A stretch of DNA of 64,000 bases from Poecilobothrus nobilitatus (lineage: Eukaryota > Arthropoda > Insecta > Diptera > Dolichopodidae): positions 246,289,825-246,353,824 of the forward strand of contig OX352774.1 of the NCBI GenBank assembly GCA_947095535.1, given 5' to 3'. Position numbers and translations under genes: made by a program. Of the stretch, positions 37,801 to 49,318 are shown one piece after another. The notes beneath the pieces were generated by a model. That model was not told where the DNA came from, searched no databases, and saw only the letters and a program-made list of their open reading frames with translations. How positions within the stretch are numbered: the stretch's first letter is position 1; every line of letters starts with the position of its first letter.

Positions 37801-39199
37801 CGCATGAGCTCTTTCTAAAAGTAGTGTAATTATATAATGTACTTAAATTTCAAACGTTATAAATAGGATATAAATAGGATAATAATTATACATAAGAAAT
37901 TTTAATAGAAAACTAAACGTGTATAAATTTGAGGTTAAGTTAAAAGGAATGTTTGTAGTATAGATCTGATGTATTTAATGATTATAAGATCTAATTGCAG
38001 GTTTTATATATAAAGTTAAAAAGATTGTTTAATATTAAGTTTAAATAAATTTGTACAGGTGATAAATGTGACAGATTTTCGAAATACAAAACGTTTAATT
38101 TCATTTATAAAAAGCGTTTTTTTTTTTTTTTTAAAAGCTGTTAATAAAATTGATTTGTTTATTTTATGATTGTATCAATTTTGTAATACAATTATTTTTT
38201 TATTTTAAAGTTATAACAACAAAACACTTTTTGTTTTTATGAGAATCGGTAGAAAGGATCGAAAGTGATTTAGAGCAACTGTACAAAATTGCCTTGGATT
38301 CAAAAAATTAATCAAACCAAAATTAATTTCTTTTAAAACAATCTTTTATGGAAATTGTATTCAGCTTTATTTGTTTTCGATATATGGATGTAGGAAGAAT
38401 TCTTGAGGAATGGAATTTAGGATTGATTGATGAAAGATTGAATTTAAATTTTAAATATTAAAATAAATCAGACTTAAATCTCTGATTGAAAGTTTGATAT
38501 TTTACTTAAGAATAAGTTAACCATGTTATTTTTAAAGGTCTTCAAGATCACCATTTCTGGAAATATAAATGTTAATTTAATAAAAGAAAAATTAAAATTA
38601 GGTAATTAATTGTTATTTTTAGTCATTTTCTTATATTGGAAAAAGTAGCCTAACGAATGCTTGTATTATTTAACATCATTTATACAAAATCTCTTTTTTT
38701 TTTTAAATCTTTGGTTTACCAAAAAATCACTTTATTTTTTTTAAATTCTCGGTTTTCAAAATAATATTTTTTCCAAAAATCTTACTAAATCTTATTATTT
38801 TAAAAATCTGCTAGGAATATCTGCATTTTCCAAAAGATTTTTTTTCAGTGAATCGGTCGCATCAATTATCGGCATATTGAATCAAGATAACAATCTAAAA
38901 AAAAAAAAACAAGATTCAAAAATAAGAGGTTTTGAAAAATCGAGATTTAAAAAAAACAGAGATTTTGGGAAAACCAAGATTAAATAATACAAACATTCGG
39001 CGTCAATTCGTTCTAATGTTATAAAGACAGAAGAGATATAAAGACACAGACACACATATAGAAAAGAATTATATTTCAAAAATAGATTTATAAATTACAT
39101 TTTATTCGTTTTTGGAGAATTCTTTTTGAAGATTAAAAAATAGTACCTAACAGTGCCTAGATCAAAGGATTGAGAATTCGTATGACCCTTTAAAGGTTA

Positions 39200-40100
39200 A
39201 TTTTTCTTAATTGAATCATTTCTTCGTTCGTTTGCATATTGCATAATTCATGTAAGCTGCATGTATTATAGTAAAAACGTTTGCGATAAATAAGTTTTAA
39301 ACATTTGTGTTGTTGGACTTGAAGTTTTGTTCGATGAGTTTCTGCACAATTCTCCCATCAAGGACAACCGTATAAAATTATTGGTAAAATAATGATTTTT
39401 TGTAAAAAGTTTTTTTGATCAAATCAATAAGGAGTTTCTATACTAAGTATAGAAGTTGCTTGTTTTGATTAATGATTTGTTGATGTGATTTTTGAAAATC
39501 AGCCGTTGATCCACCCAGCCATTTTATTTCATTTTGCCAAGATATTTCATTATCACCTAATAAATTTCTTTGGAACAGAAACTCGCAACCGCTCGTTGAC
39601 GTGTGAAAAACATCGATTATTCGGTTTAGGATTTATTTATTAAAATTTTCCATTTTCTAAAATATGTAGGATATTATAACCATTTATCAATATAATTAAA
39701 ATGTAATTTGCCAGCAAGGCAGAGCAAAATATCGATGTATCATCAACAAATCTTGAAATATTAATATTCTGTTGGTATAGATAAGTCCGAAACGAAAATC
39801 GAAGAAAGTGTTTTTATTTAAATCTTTCGGATATATTTTTCCAAATGTTTCAAATGTATACTACTTCAATTCAAATGTTTTGCATATATACTTCATTTTA
39901 TCTGAACATAGAAATTTCTATTACTTAGAAAGTTTCTGATGATATTGATCAAACATGCAGGAAAGTTCATCATTAACAGTTTTGCAAATTAGGCTTGGAT
40001 GTGAGACAGTATCGAGAGCTTTTTCGATATCAAGAGATATCATATACCAGTATATTGTTGAGCATCACTTTTATTTTTAATATGGTGAACAATACGTTAA
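39200..40100 (-). pseudogene. Degraded jockey-like non-LTR retrotransposon reverse transcriptase
   Basis: Reading the minus strand from about 40100 downward gives RIVHHIKNKSDAQQYTG, then SLDIEKALDTVSH (39999-40037; RT motif with the catalytic Asp region, normally LDIEKAFDTVWH). Next come RFVDDTSIF (about 39730-39752; the F/Y-x-DD box), then W..EIKWLG and a KQLLYL-like thumb segment. The last piece, KCLKLIYRKRF to CNMQTNEEMIQL, lies at 39200-39310. Motif order and spacing match the fingers-palm-thumb of jockey-clade LINEs. Several stops and frameshifts show it is dead. The 5' endonuclease and ORF1 parts were not found. Confidence 0.75.
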
Positions 40101-40199
40101 TAATTATTAAATTTTAATTATATCTGAAAACATTTGCCATCTTTTGTCTTCTTTTTCTTTGTTTGCTTTGCCCTTTCATGATGCATCCATTAAGTCATA

Positions 40200-40345
40200 T
40201 ATTATTCATATTTGACTAAGCTTAAGTTTCTTTTAAAACATTTTTTAAGCCGTTGATTGTCAGTCTGAATCTATTATACAAGATTTTAAAACATAAATAT
40301 TATTATTTGTACGCCATCTATTGTACGCCTGATCGTGGCTTATTT
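40200..40345 (+). repeat. Dispersed repeat family C, second plus copy
   Basis: Starts ATTATTCATATTTGACTAAG and ends TTTGTACGCCATCTATTGTA. It follows the 6285-6440 copy block by block, with the spacers diverged. It lies about 100 bp from the LINE reverse transcriptase relic, with no evident structural link. Confidence 0.6.
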
Positions 40346-42029
40346 TTGAGATCATTCGATAGGAAAGATGACGATTTAACATTAGTCGAAATTTTATATT
40401 TATAATTTAATAATTAAAGATTTGTTTTTCTTGAAGATTTTTTTCTAAGAGTTTAAATGAATTTTAAAAATAAAATCAAATTACTTCACATTTTTATTAT
40501 TGAAGAATGAAATTATTAAAAGAATATAAAAGTAAAAAAAAATTTGTATCATAAAGTTGATAAAAAAGATAAATGTGCTAAATGACAATGTATATATAAA
40601 AAATAATTAGCAGGTTTGTTTGTAAATGAATATACAACACAAATTTTTGTTTTCTTTTTTTAAAGTTTAAGGCTATTTTTATTGATTTTCCCTATGTATG
40701 AACTTTTTTTTTTTTTATTATTGTTATTGTTATATAAAATATATGAAATATTTTTTTTTATAGTATAGTAACTAGTAATTATTATAATACTATTTGTGTT
40801 CTTATTATACCTATATTTATAAATCTGTTAATATAATAAATATATAATGACTTTAAAATACGAAATCTTGTATGATATATAATATATAAACTTAATATAA
40901 AACAAATTTTATTCAAATAAAAAATATACGTTAAGATACATTTTTTGAGATTAAATATAATTTAATATGATTAGATACTATTGAAATCTCTAAAATAATA
41001 CTTAATACTTTACTTAATACTGTATACATGACTTATTAGCTGAATTACACTAAAAATATCTGAGAAAGAACTTAAGAAAAAGAAAATATTTTTAAAGTTT
41101 CTCGAACTTCAGTTAGTTTCCTTCGGTAGCAGTTTTTGCGTATTAAAGTTATTCAATCTAACAAAATTTATAAATTATAACTGTATAAGAATCTCAATAA
41201 AATTTGATCAACAACTTATGTTAGTAATGGCAATTTGAAATTTCAAAATATTTACTTTTAGTGTTCAAGCTAATACTTATCTAGAACAATAATAAGGGTT
41301 TAAGTATAAAATAAAAGGAGAAAGTAATAAAATACTCGAGAAGTTCGTTTGGTTTCTTACTCTAAGTAGAGTTTATGCGTTTATAGAATTAACTACCGCT
41401 CTGATTTGCATAGAAAACTTTATATTGCATCAACACTGCATGCTCTCGCCTCTCGTTACTAGGACACCCTTTTTTTTAAACTGTGTTAAGAGACCGCAAC
41501 GAGAGCGTTGGTTAATGGTTGTAGATATAGCATTATTTCGAAAAAATTAGAATTAATTATGAATTTGAAATGTCAAAATCAGATAGGAACATTTTATTTA
41601 TTTTAAACAAATATTATGAAGTCTTCAAAAAAAAATTTATTTTTAAAAAGTGTTATATAAGTTCAATTGAATAATTTAGTTTACAATTATTTTAATATGT
41701 AAGTTTATAATATCAAAATTTAAAATAAAAAAAAAAAAACACAATAATGACATTTTATAAGACTTTGACATTTCTAAGACTCGTTAAATCTATTCTCGTA
41801 TCAGGTATCTCGATTAGTATATTAAATAAGTTAATTCTGTTAACTCAAAAATGCATATCGAAACGCTATTTGTGATCTGATGAAGTTAATTAAACTGTAC
41901 TCCGGTAATTTTTAAACGACCTTATCTGTTATAGAGTGACTTTAACAACACCCAGAGAGTAACGATTTAACGAATTTTTATTAACAATCAAATAAAAAAA
42001 ACACAATATAAATATAATGTATAATTTTT

Positions 42030-42760
42030 TAAGATCCTGAAACTAAACGTACTTCTGTAGACATGACAAAAGAATCTTCATGACAGCTAAAAGTTTTTAG
42101 ATATTTAACAGTTATTCTCTTAGGGTGTTTTTCTTTTTCTGATCAGAGCAGAATGAGAGCTGTCAAACAAAATAATTGTGTTTCTTTTTATGCTCAGATT
42201 ATACAGATAATCTATTTTTTGTTTCTTTTTTTTTAACTCGGAAGTCGGAGTGTGCTCAAAACGCGATCCTTGAGCACGTAAAAATTTCTCAGATTTCACA
42301 GAGTTTTCAGAAAATAAAACGTCAAATTAAGAATAAAATAATAAAAACATCATTAAAAAAAAAAATCTCGCGAATAGATAAATATTTTTTTTTTTTTTAA
42401 TTTTATTAAATGAAATTACATTTAAAGTAATGAAATAAAATAGAAAATAATGACGTTAGAAAATAATTTGGATAAAAATTCACTATTTGTGTTCTGAGCG
42501 TTTCTTTTTTAACTCAGAGCGCCCAGAGTTCAGATAAAAGTTTGCTGAGTTAAAAAAAAAACGCTTTGCAAACTTTTATCTGAACTCTGAGTGCTCGACA
42601 TTTATGCTCTGAGCATTGATCTGATGAGAAAAAAAAAAAAACACCCTTAGATATATACATAAGATGTCAAAAGAATCTTAGTACAGCTAAACATTTTTAG
42701 ATATTTAACAGTTATTCTCTTAAATATACTTAAGATGTCAAAAAAAAAAAACTTTCATGA
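42030..42760. repeat. Local direct repeats (about 60 bp) interrupted by a MITE
   Basis: ATGACAAAAGAATCTTCATG through TTTTTAGATATTTAACAGTT to ATTCTCTTA lies at about 42062-42122. The same unit recurs with few changes at about 42665-42722 (GATGTCAAAAGAATCTTAGT…ATTCTCTTA), and a third partial unit starts at about 42730. An element has inserted at the TTA ending the first unit. Confidence 0.65.
42123..42646. mobile_element. 524-bp Harbinger-like MITE with TTA target duplication
   Basis: The element starts GGGTGTTTTTCTTTTTCTGA and ends, reverse-complemented, GGGTGTTTTTTTTTTTTTCT followed by CATCAGATCAATGCTC. The left arm continues with TGATCAGAGCAGAATGAGAG. It is flanked by TTA on both sides (42120-42122 and 42647-42649). 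A 3-bp TTA/TWA duplication is the signature of PIF/Harbinger elements. Inside, near the right end, is a strong hairpin (AGAGTTCAGATAAAAGTTT with AAACTTTTATCTGAACTCT, about 42524-42585), and GCTCAGA/CTGAGC motifs are scattered through it. The 74-codon reading frame within it is not credible. Confidence 0.75.
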
Positions 42761-44045
42761 GAGTTAAGCTAATAAATTTACCCTTTACTTTTAGCAAATA
42801 ATTATTGTAATTACATTTGTATAATACCATATTATAATATTTTATTATGATAAATTATAAATACATTAATAAAATCCTATTTCTTTTATTTCCCTGACAT
42901 TTTCTCTCTTCCATTAAGCTAAACTCTAAAGTCTAATAAAGCAATCTTCATTAGTATAAAGAAATCGTTCGGGTGATCCTGTCTTGCTAGTCGCTAGTGT
43001 TTAGTTAGTGAGTATAAAAAATAAAATAAAAAAGAATAATAATATAGTAAATTAATCTTTTAAATTAATTGTTATTTTTTTTTGTTTTTTTTTTTGCAGT
43101 AAAATCTGGAATGGAACAGAACGTATCTATAAAAATTCCTAGTAAAATTATTTTTCTAAAAAAAAATAAATTCTTAGTATAGGTATTAAAAAATATCATA
43201 AATCAAGAAAATCTTCACATACATACATATATATATATATTATATATGTATGTATATTACTTTAAATGAAAAAATAAAATTTTTCTTTGAATTAAAAAAT
43301 ATACATAGGTATATAAAGGTGCAAAAAATTTCGTTTATTTACTTATTTTCCAAAATTCTTAAAATTCTATAAAAAATAACTAAAAAAAAAATTGTAGTGG
43401 AAAATTAATTTTTTTTTCTTTTCTTCTTATTTAAAATGAATTTCTCATTTATTTTTTTTTTTTTTACTTAAAAAAAAATAGAAAAAATTTTTTTAAGTTT
43501 TAAAGGCTTTATTTTTTTTAGGTTTTATTAAAATAAAATGAAAACAACAAAATTTTTTTTGTTTTTTTTCTTCTTTCGAAATACGTAAAAAATAAAATGA
43601 CTAATATGTTAAATAAATATAATATTAATATAATATATTAATTTTAACAAATTGCTGTTAACAACACAAATAAACAAAACGCAATATAAATGTATAAATT
43701 TTTTTTTTATTTTTTTCAAAGAATTTTAAATTAACTGATATTTGAATTAGACGTATATTTATAATATCTATTAAATAAATCAGGTCAGGATTAAAAGTTA
43801 AAAAAACAAAAAAAAAAAACAAAAATGTTAATTCCATGAAATTTTTTTATAATTAACTATAAAATTAATTTAATAACTATATAATATTAATATTTATTTA
43901 TTAAAGTAAAATTTTTAGTCTTTTTCTTGTTTTTTTTGTTTGATTATATATACGTCATTTCGGACGTTAACTTTTAAAACGACGGCTGTTTTGACGAAAA
44001 TATATTGTTGTTCATTATTATTTTATATGGGAGCGCAACGAAAAT

Positions 44046-44135
44046 CCAAAAAAAAAAAAAAATCCCAAATTCCCAAAATACCAAAATTCCAAAATACCAA
44101 ATACTAAAATCCCAAAATACCAAAATACCAAAGTA
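44046..44135. repeat. CCAAAATA/CCCAAAAT simple repeat
   Basis: About ten imperfect units of ACCAAAATTCC/ACCAAAATACC follow an A run. It directly precedes the tandem family A monomers and may be part of the same element, because AAAATCCCAAAAT has an inverted counterpart, ATTTTGGGATTTCG, near 44905. Confidence 0.75.
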
Positions 44136-44700
44136 GTTTTGATATTATAGTTCGTTCTGAATTTAGAATTGGATTCAAAACCAGGATTGCCGTTTTTTCT
44201 AGAATATGTATATCTATATACCAGATTCTGAATAAAGAGGGATTTTAGAGTTGGATTGAAAATTAGGCTGTTGCCTTTTTCCAAAATATTTATATATAGA
44301 TGTAAGGTTCTCAATTAGGAGGAATTTTAAAGTTGAATTCAAAATCAGAGTTATACGCTTTTTCCTGAATATTTTTGTATATCTGTATGTGAGATTCTAA
44401 ATTAGGAGAGATTTTATAGTTGATTACAAAATCTGGGTTTCAATAATTTGTTCAGCGGAGGTTTGAGAGCGTTAGCACTCACTTTAAACCTTATATTGTG
44501 GTTGAAATATGTATGTAAAAAATAGAAATAGATGGGATTTTATAGTTGATTCAAAAATCAGGATCCAATAATTTGTTTAGATCGGTTTGGGGGTGCTAGT
44601 GCCCACTATTTTAAATATCTTATAGTTGTTGAAATGTGTATCTAAAAAGAAGTTAGGAGCGATTTAGGACAGTTGGTTACAAAATCTTAGAGTGACAATA
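44136..44700 (+). repeat. Dispersed tandem repeat family A, array
   Basis: Six monomers carry the core GGGATTTTAGAGTTGGATTC plus AAAATCAGG, with core positions at about 44168, 44251, 44333, 44420, 44546 and 44673. The spacing is therefore about 82-87 bp for the first four and about 126 bp for the last ones. The longer form adds CAATAATTTGTTCAGCGGAG and GTTTGAGAGCGTTAGC. The same long form is found inverted at 55721-55970 and the short form at 5490-5745. No coding potential; its 98-codon reading frame is an artefact of the repeat. Confidence 0.75.
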
Positions 44701-45059
44701 ACTTCTTTTGGAGATGTTTTTAGCGCTATTTAAAATGCTTCCCATTAAATTTTGAATTTTGGAATTTGTTTTTGTGGAATTTTTTTTCTACAATTTTTGC
44801 AATCAATATTTTTTTTTCATTAAATCCACTCACATCTGAAATAAAAAAATTGAAAACCGAATTATGATAACGAAAGTAATTTGGGATTTTGAAATTTTAC
44901 CATTTTGGGATTTCGTGGCCGCCAACCCTTATATATTTCTTGGATATGTTTAAAATATAAAATTTCTGAGTCACAAAACATATAAAACATATAAAAAACT
45001 TCACAACACATAAAACTTTATGATTTTTAATGGTATAGTAAATAACATCAAACTTAATG

Positions 45060-45440
45060 GGTGATAGATTGTAGACATTTAACAATAAGTGCCTAAGAAT
45101 TATAACATGCAGAGTATGCGGGCAAGCGAGAACAATAACAAATAATGTTGTGTAGAAAAGTTAATAAAGTATTTATAAGTGAGGAACTAATTAAGAAACA
45201 AATAAAGTAACTGATATAGAGTTGGATAAGAGTATACACTTAAAAGAAATATAGCGAGAATAGTCTTAGAATGAAACTCACAAGGCATCAGAAGACGCAA
45301 TCCATCGAACAACATTAGACGGTGACGAACAATTCTTCTGAAGCTGAATAATATTAGCATAATATGATGGGGAAAATGCCAAAACAATAGCTGCAAGCCG
45401 AGGAAATGTCAAATGAAAGCCTTAATCTTTCGAAAAGAAT
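45060..45440. other. G+C-elevated island of unknown origin
   Basis: This stretch stands out from its AT-rich flanks (GCAGAGTATGCGGGCAAGCG … AGACGCAATCCATCGAAC … GCTGCAAGCCGAGGAAATG). It is probably an old mobile-element fragment. Neither strand shows a protein motif I recognise. 45441-47500 after it shows only AT-rich filler. Confidence 0.3.
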
Positions 45441-47535
45441 GAAAAACAAAATGTAATTTATTGTGTGTTTTATTATTTTTAAGTAACAGACATTGTTCCC
45501 ATGTTGGTATCTGAAAGTATATCTAATCAGACCACTTCTCTATGTTTAATTTAATTCAAAATAAAAGGATTTTTACGGTATACAGATAGGGATTTTTATT
45601 TTGTGTACATGTAACTATTTTTATGCTAAAAATACAGGTACCTATAATCTATATTATGGTATATAGATATCTAGATGATTACGCTTTTTAATATATAGGT
45701 AAAAATGAAATATTAATTTTTATTTTAAATTCACATAATATGCATATAAATTGATAATAAATTTCATAATTAATAGTGTATTATTATAATAATTTATTAA
45801 AATATGTTAATTTTAATCAATTAAATTTGAATATCATAATGTGTATTTACTGTTTACGTCGTTGTTTGCCAAAATTACTAATAAATTAAAAGTATAATAA
45901 TAAAAATTTTTTTTTTTAACGAAAAACAAATTAAATTACCGAAATATGATTTTGTTTTTAGAATATTCCCAATAGAATATTGGAACAGGAAATTTATTTA
46001 AATATATGATTTGAAGCAAATAACAATTATAATAAAATTTGACTAAAAATAAATCAAATGTGGTTTAATGTTATATTAATTTGATAATAAATAAAAGAAA
46101 TATTATAGTATTGAGATTACGTAAAACTATAGAGAGTTATTTTCAGGTTTTTAGTTTTTTTTTTATGTTATCAAAGGAGAGAATAAAATTTTGTTAAAAA
46201 GAAATGTATTATTTATTATTATTAATTGTTTCTCACCCCCAAAAAGCCATTATTTCATTATTATTATAGTCAAAAAATTATTTTTAATAAAAATGATTTA
46301 TTATTAAATTATTATCTGGAAACCTATTAATAGTCTAGCTGTCTAACTATTCGCAAGTCATTCTATTTTATTTTTATTATCGTGAAACCATTAGTTAATA
46401 TCGTGAAAGTATTGAAATTAATCATTAGTTAGAAATCCTATCCAGCTGTCTATAACTATATTTAAAAATAAATTTAAAATTTTTTCATCCTAGAAATATG
46501 CAATGTGTCCTGTAGTGTAATCTTCTTCTGTAATTAAATTTACAAATAGAAAATAAATAAATAAATAAAATTTTCTGAAGATGAATTTTCCTTTTTATTT
46601 GTTTTCATGGCATTGAGTCGAATTCATAAAACTGAACTTGAACTGAAATGTTAGATTTGAACATTTTGAAACAAAAACTACGAGTTTAGGTGTAGATTTT
46701 TTTTTTTGAAAAAGTTAAATTCTAGCTCAGAATTATGTATTTGACCCATTGACCCATTGACTTTAGAAAATAAAAACGGATATACGATAAATAATGGTTA
46801 AAAAATAGTTTTTTACTTTTGTATAAATGAAAAATAGTTTTAAATATTGTACCTGATAGATTTATAAAAAAAGACACATATAATAAGTTGATAATTAACC
46901 ACAAAATATTATTTTTTATTTCTTTTTATTACTCTTCTGATGTGATGTACATATGTATCTGTATAATTTGTACTTTTGGTTGGTTAGTCATTTATAAGTT
47001 CTAATTATTGTTTTTTTTTCATCAACATTAATTGAAGATTTTATACGTTTTAGAAAATCTTTTATATATTAATCATTTTCCCTTTTTTTTTTCATTTATG
47101 TTTTTTTTAGTTTAGTTTATATCTTTTTTATTCCTTTCCAATGTCATTAACACTACGTTAATACAAGTGACGTGGGGAGTTGGTATATCAAATTATCTAA
47201 CAAGGTATAAATAAAGACTATAAGAAAAAAATTTTTTCAAAAATAAAATTTTTATTTATAATTAATGAAAAGTACGACGATAATAATTCAAATTTCCTAT
47301 ATGTATGTAAATGCTTTGTGGTTGAAACATTTTTTGTACGTCAATGCTAAAGTAATGAGATATTTAAAGTAAGCTTTGAAAATCTATAATTGAAAGTTAA
47401 TAAGAATAGAAGACGGTATACAGTTTTCTCTAGACAAGAGTTATTCTTTAAAGTAAATTAATTGCTTCGAACAGTTGAGTAGACAATCAAACGGTCATCG
47501 AGTATTATTTTAACATCCTACAAAAAAAATTATAA

Positions 47536-47730
47536 GAGGCCTCGGATGGCCTAGTGGGAAAGAGCATATAAAATACGCTGTAAACACCGAGAGAGTGTGG
47601 GTTCGAATCCCACACACGTCGTAAGAGTTATTCCCTTTTACGACATTTACAGCCACACCTGAACAGGAAAGGCTGTGTAATTTACTATCCACATTTATGT
47701 GGCAGAGAAATGCATTAAAAAAAAAAAAAA
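47536..47730 (+). mobile_element. tRNA-derived SINE, best-preserved copy in the window
   Basis: The roughly 195-bp element has a tRNA-like head with A box TGGCCTAGTGGG (47547-47558) and B box GGTTCGAATCC (47600-47610), spaced as in a tRNA gene. A tRNA-unrelated body follows (AGAGTTATTCCC … TTTACAGCCACACCTGAACA … GGAAAGGCTGTGTAATTT … TGTGGCAGAGAAATGCATT) and then a 14-A tail. The target-site duplication is AAATTATAA or slightly longer (ending 47535 at the left, 47736 at the right). The reading frame across it (containing IRTHTLSVF on the other strand) is a well-known annotation artefact of such elements. Confidence 0.93.
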
Positions 47731-48619
47731 TTATAATCAACTTTATAAGAACTTTTAAAAGAAACGAATTGAGAAACACAAGAAAAATTAAAAGGAGTCT
47801 AAAAAAGCTATAGTTTAAGTTTAAGAAGAACATTAACATCTTTCTTAGAAATGTCCATCCAAATTTTCTTACACTTCCCATAAAATTCTAAATACTTCCT
47901 AAACCCCCTTTTTCCCAAAAATCCTTTCTATATCCCTATTTAGTAAACCAAACTGTACTACAGGTGCTACATTCAATTTTGGTTTAAATGGGGTTTTGAT
48001 TGGTTAAAGTGCAGCACTATTCGGAAGTATCACGTGGCTATTCTTCTGGGTGATTTTTAAAGTTTTCAACGGGCCCTCGTAAAAAAAAAAAAAAGTCGAC
48101 AATATTGATGTCGAAGTCGAAAAAGAAATTTTATGGATGTGATATGGAAAACCAATAGTCGTAAATAAAGTATTTTGTAAAAACATATTTTCTTCATGAA
48201 GTCTAGACTTTATTTCAAAATGTAAACATCACGTTAATGATGAATGATGATTAAATTGGCTTTTAAAGCTGTGAAATATGTTTCTAAACAATTTTATTTC
48301 TAAAACTCATCATTGAAATAATGTTACATATATCTTTTATTTTTGATTTGTTTTTAAGGGTTGTGTGTGTGTGTTGGTTTTTTTTTTCGTTGTTAATTTT
48401 AAACAACTACTGAACAAAAAAAAAAAAATTTTTTTTTTTTTGCTTCAACATTAGTTGATTGACTTATTTGTTTTTTTTTTTTCTTTTCTTTTTTTTTTCA
48501 TAGCACCTTATCAGGTATTTTAAATATTAAAAAAACAATTGTATACATAGTCTCTAAAAGTTTAGTCGTATATAGTTCATACGTAGCTTAGCTTGAATTT
48601 TATTTGAATGTATATGTAT

Positions 48620-48625
<6 letters not shown>

Positions 48626-48658
<33 letters not shown>

Positions 48659-49318
48659 TGTTTATTTTTTAAATTCGGAATTTAAATATAGATAAAAAAA
48701 AAACAAAAAGAAAAAAAAAATTCTGTTCAACTTCTGTTTAATATAATTTCATACTACATAATTTTTTTTTTTTCATTTATCTGTTCAGTCAATTTTCAAA
48801 GTTAGAAGCTGTATTTTGTGCACAAATTATTATACGCATAAAACTTGCACAACACTCAACAGTGAATTTACACTTAAAATAACTTGCTAAAAAATTTATT
48901 TATCAGTTTTTTTTTTTTTTTTCCTTTTTCTTTATATGTAGTAGTCTTTTCGGGTGACTTAAGAATATATTTTTTTAAATATAAAGATAAAAAAAAAAAA
49001 CGAAATATAATTATATTAATATTAATTTACACTTTTATTTTTTGTATAATAAAAGACAAAAAAAAATTCATTACGTACAAGACACTCTGCTAATAAAGAC
49101 ATAATATCAATCAATCAATTTAGTCGTACAAAAAATTTTACTGAGTTAACACACATAAAAAAAAATAACCTTTTTTTTTGTTTTGTTGTAATTTAAAAAA
49201 AAAAAAAAAACTTTTTAAAAAATCATTAAAGAAAACAAAAAAAAAAAAAAAATTGTTAAAAATAATTAAAAATAACTAAAACAAAAAAAAAAAACTTTAA
49301 TTTAATTAAGTTTTAATC
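48626..49318 (+). other. Upstream region of the protease-homolog gene
   Basis: This begins with a TA microsatellite (48626-48655). At 48785-48790 there is TTCAGTC, which matches the arthropod initiator consensus, and ACTCAACAGTG follows at about 48855. No TATA box or downstream promoter element was clear. The 49100-49318 part is extremely A-rich, as expected for a 5' untranslated leader here. The promoter position is only a candidate. Confidence 0.3.

Noticed and set aside
41340..41530. GC-elevated patch with CTCTCGTT/AACGAGAG inverted motif
   Set aside because: The stem is only 8 bp and no element ends or copies were found; left as unclassified.
43085..43175. Acceptor-like TTTTTTTTTTGCAG followed by a short ATG frame (23 codons)
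   Set aside because: No conserved peptide, no matching donor, and T-rich tracts ending in AG occur by chance very often here.
44018..44314. 98-codon minus-strand reading frame
   Set aside because: It lies in the CCAAAATA simple repeat and family A tandem monomers; the repeated peptide simply reflects DNA repetition.
47510..47881. 123-codon minus-strand reading frame
   Set aside because: It reads through the plus-strand SINE on the opposite strand; the IRTHTLSVF peptide is the reverse-strand translation of the tRNA-like B-box region and is a common annotation artefact.
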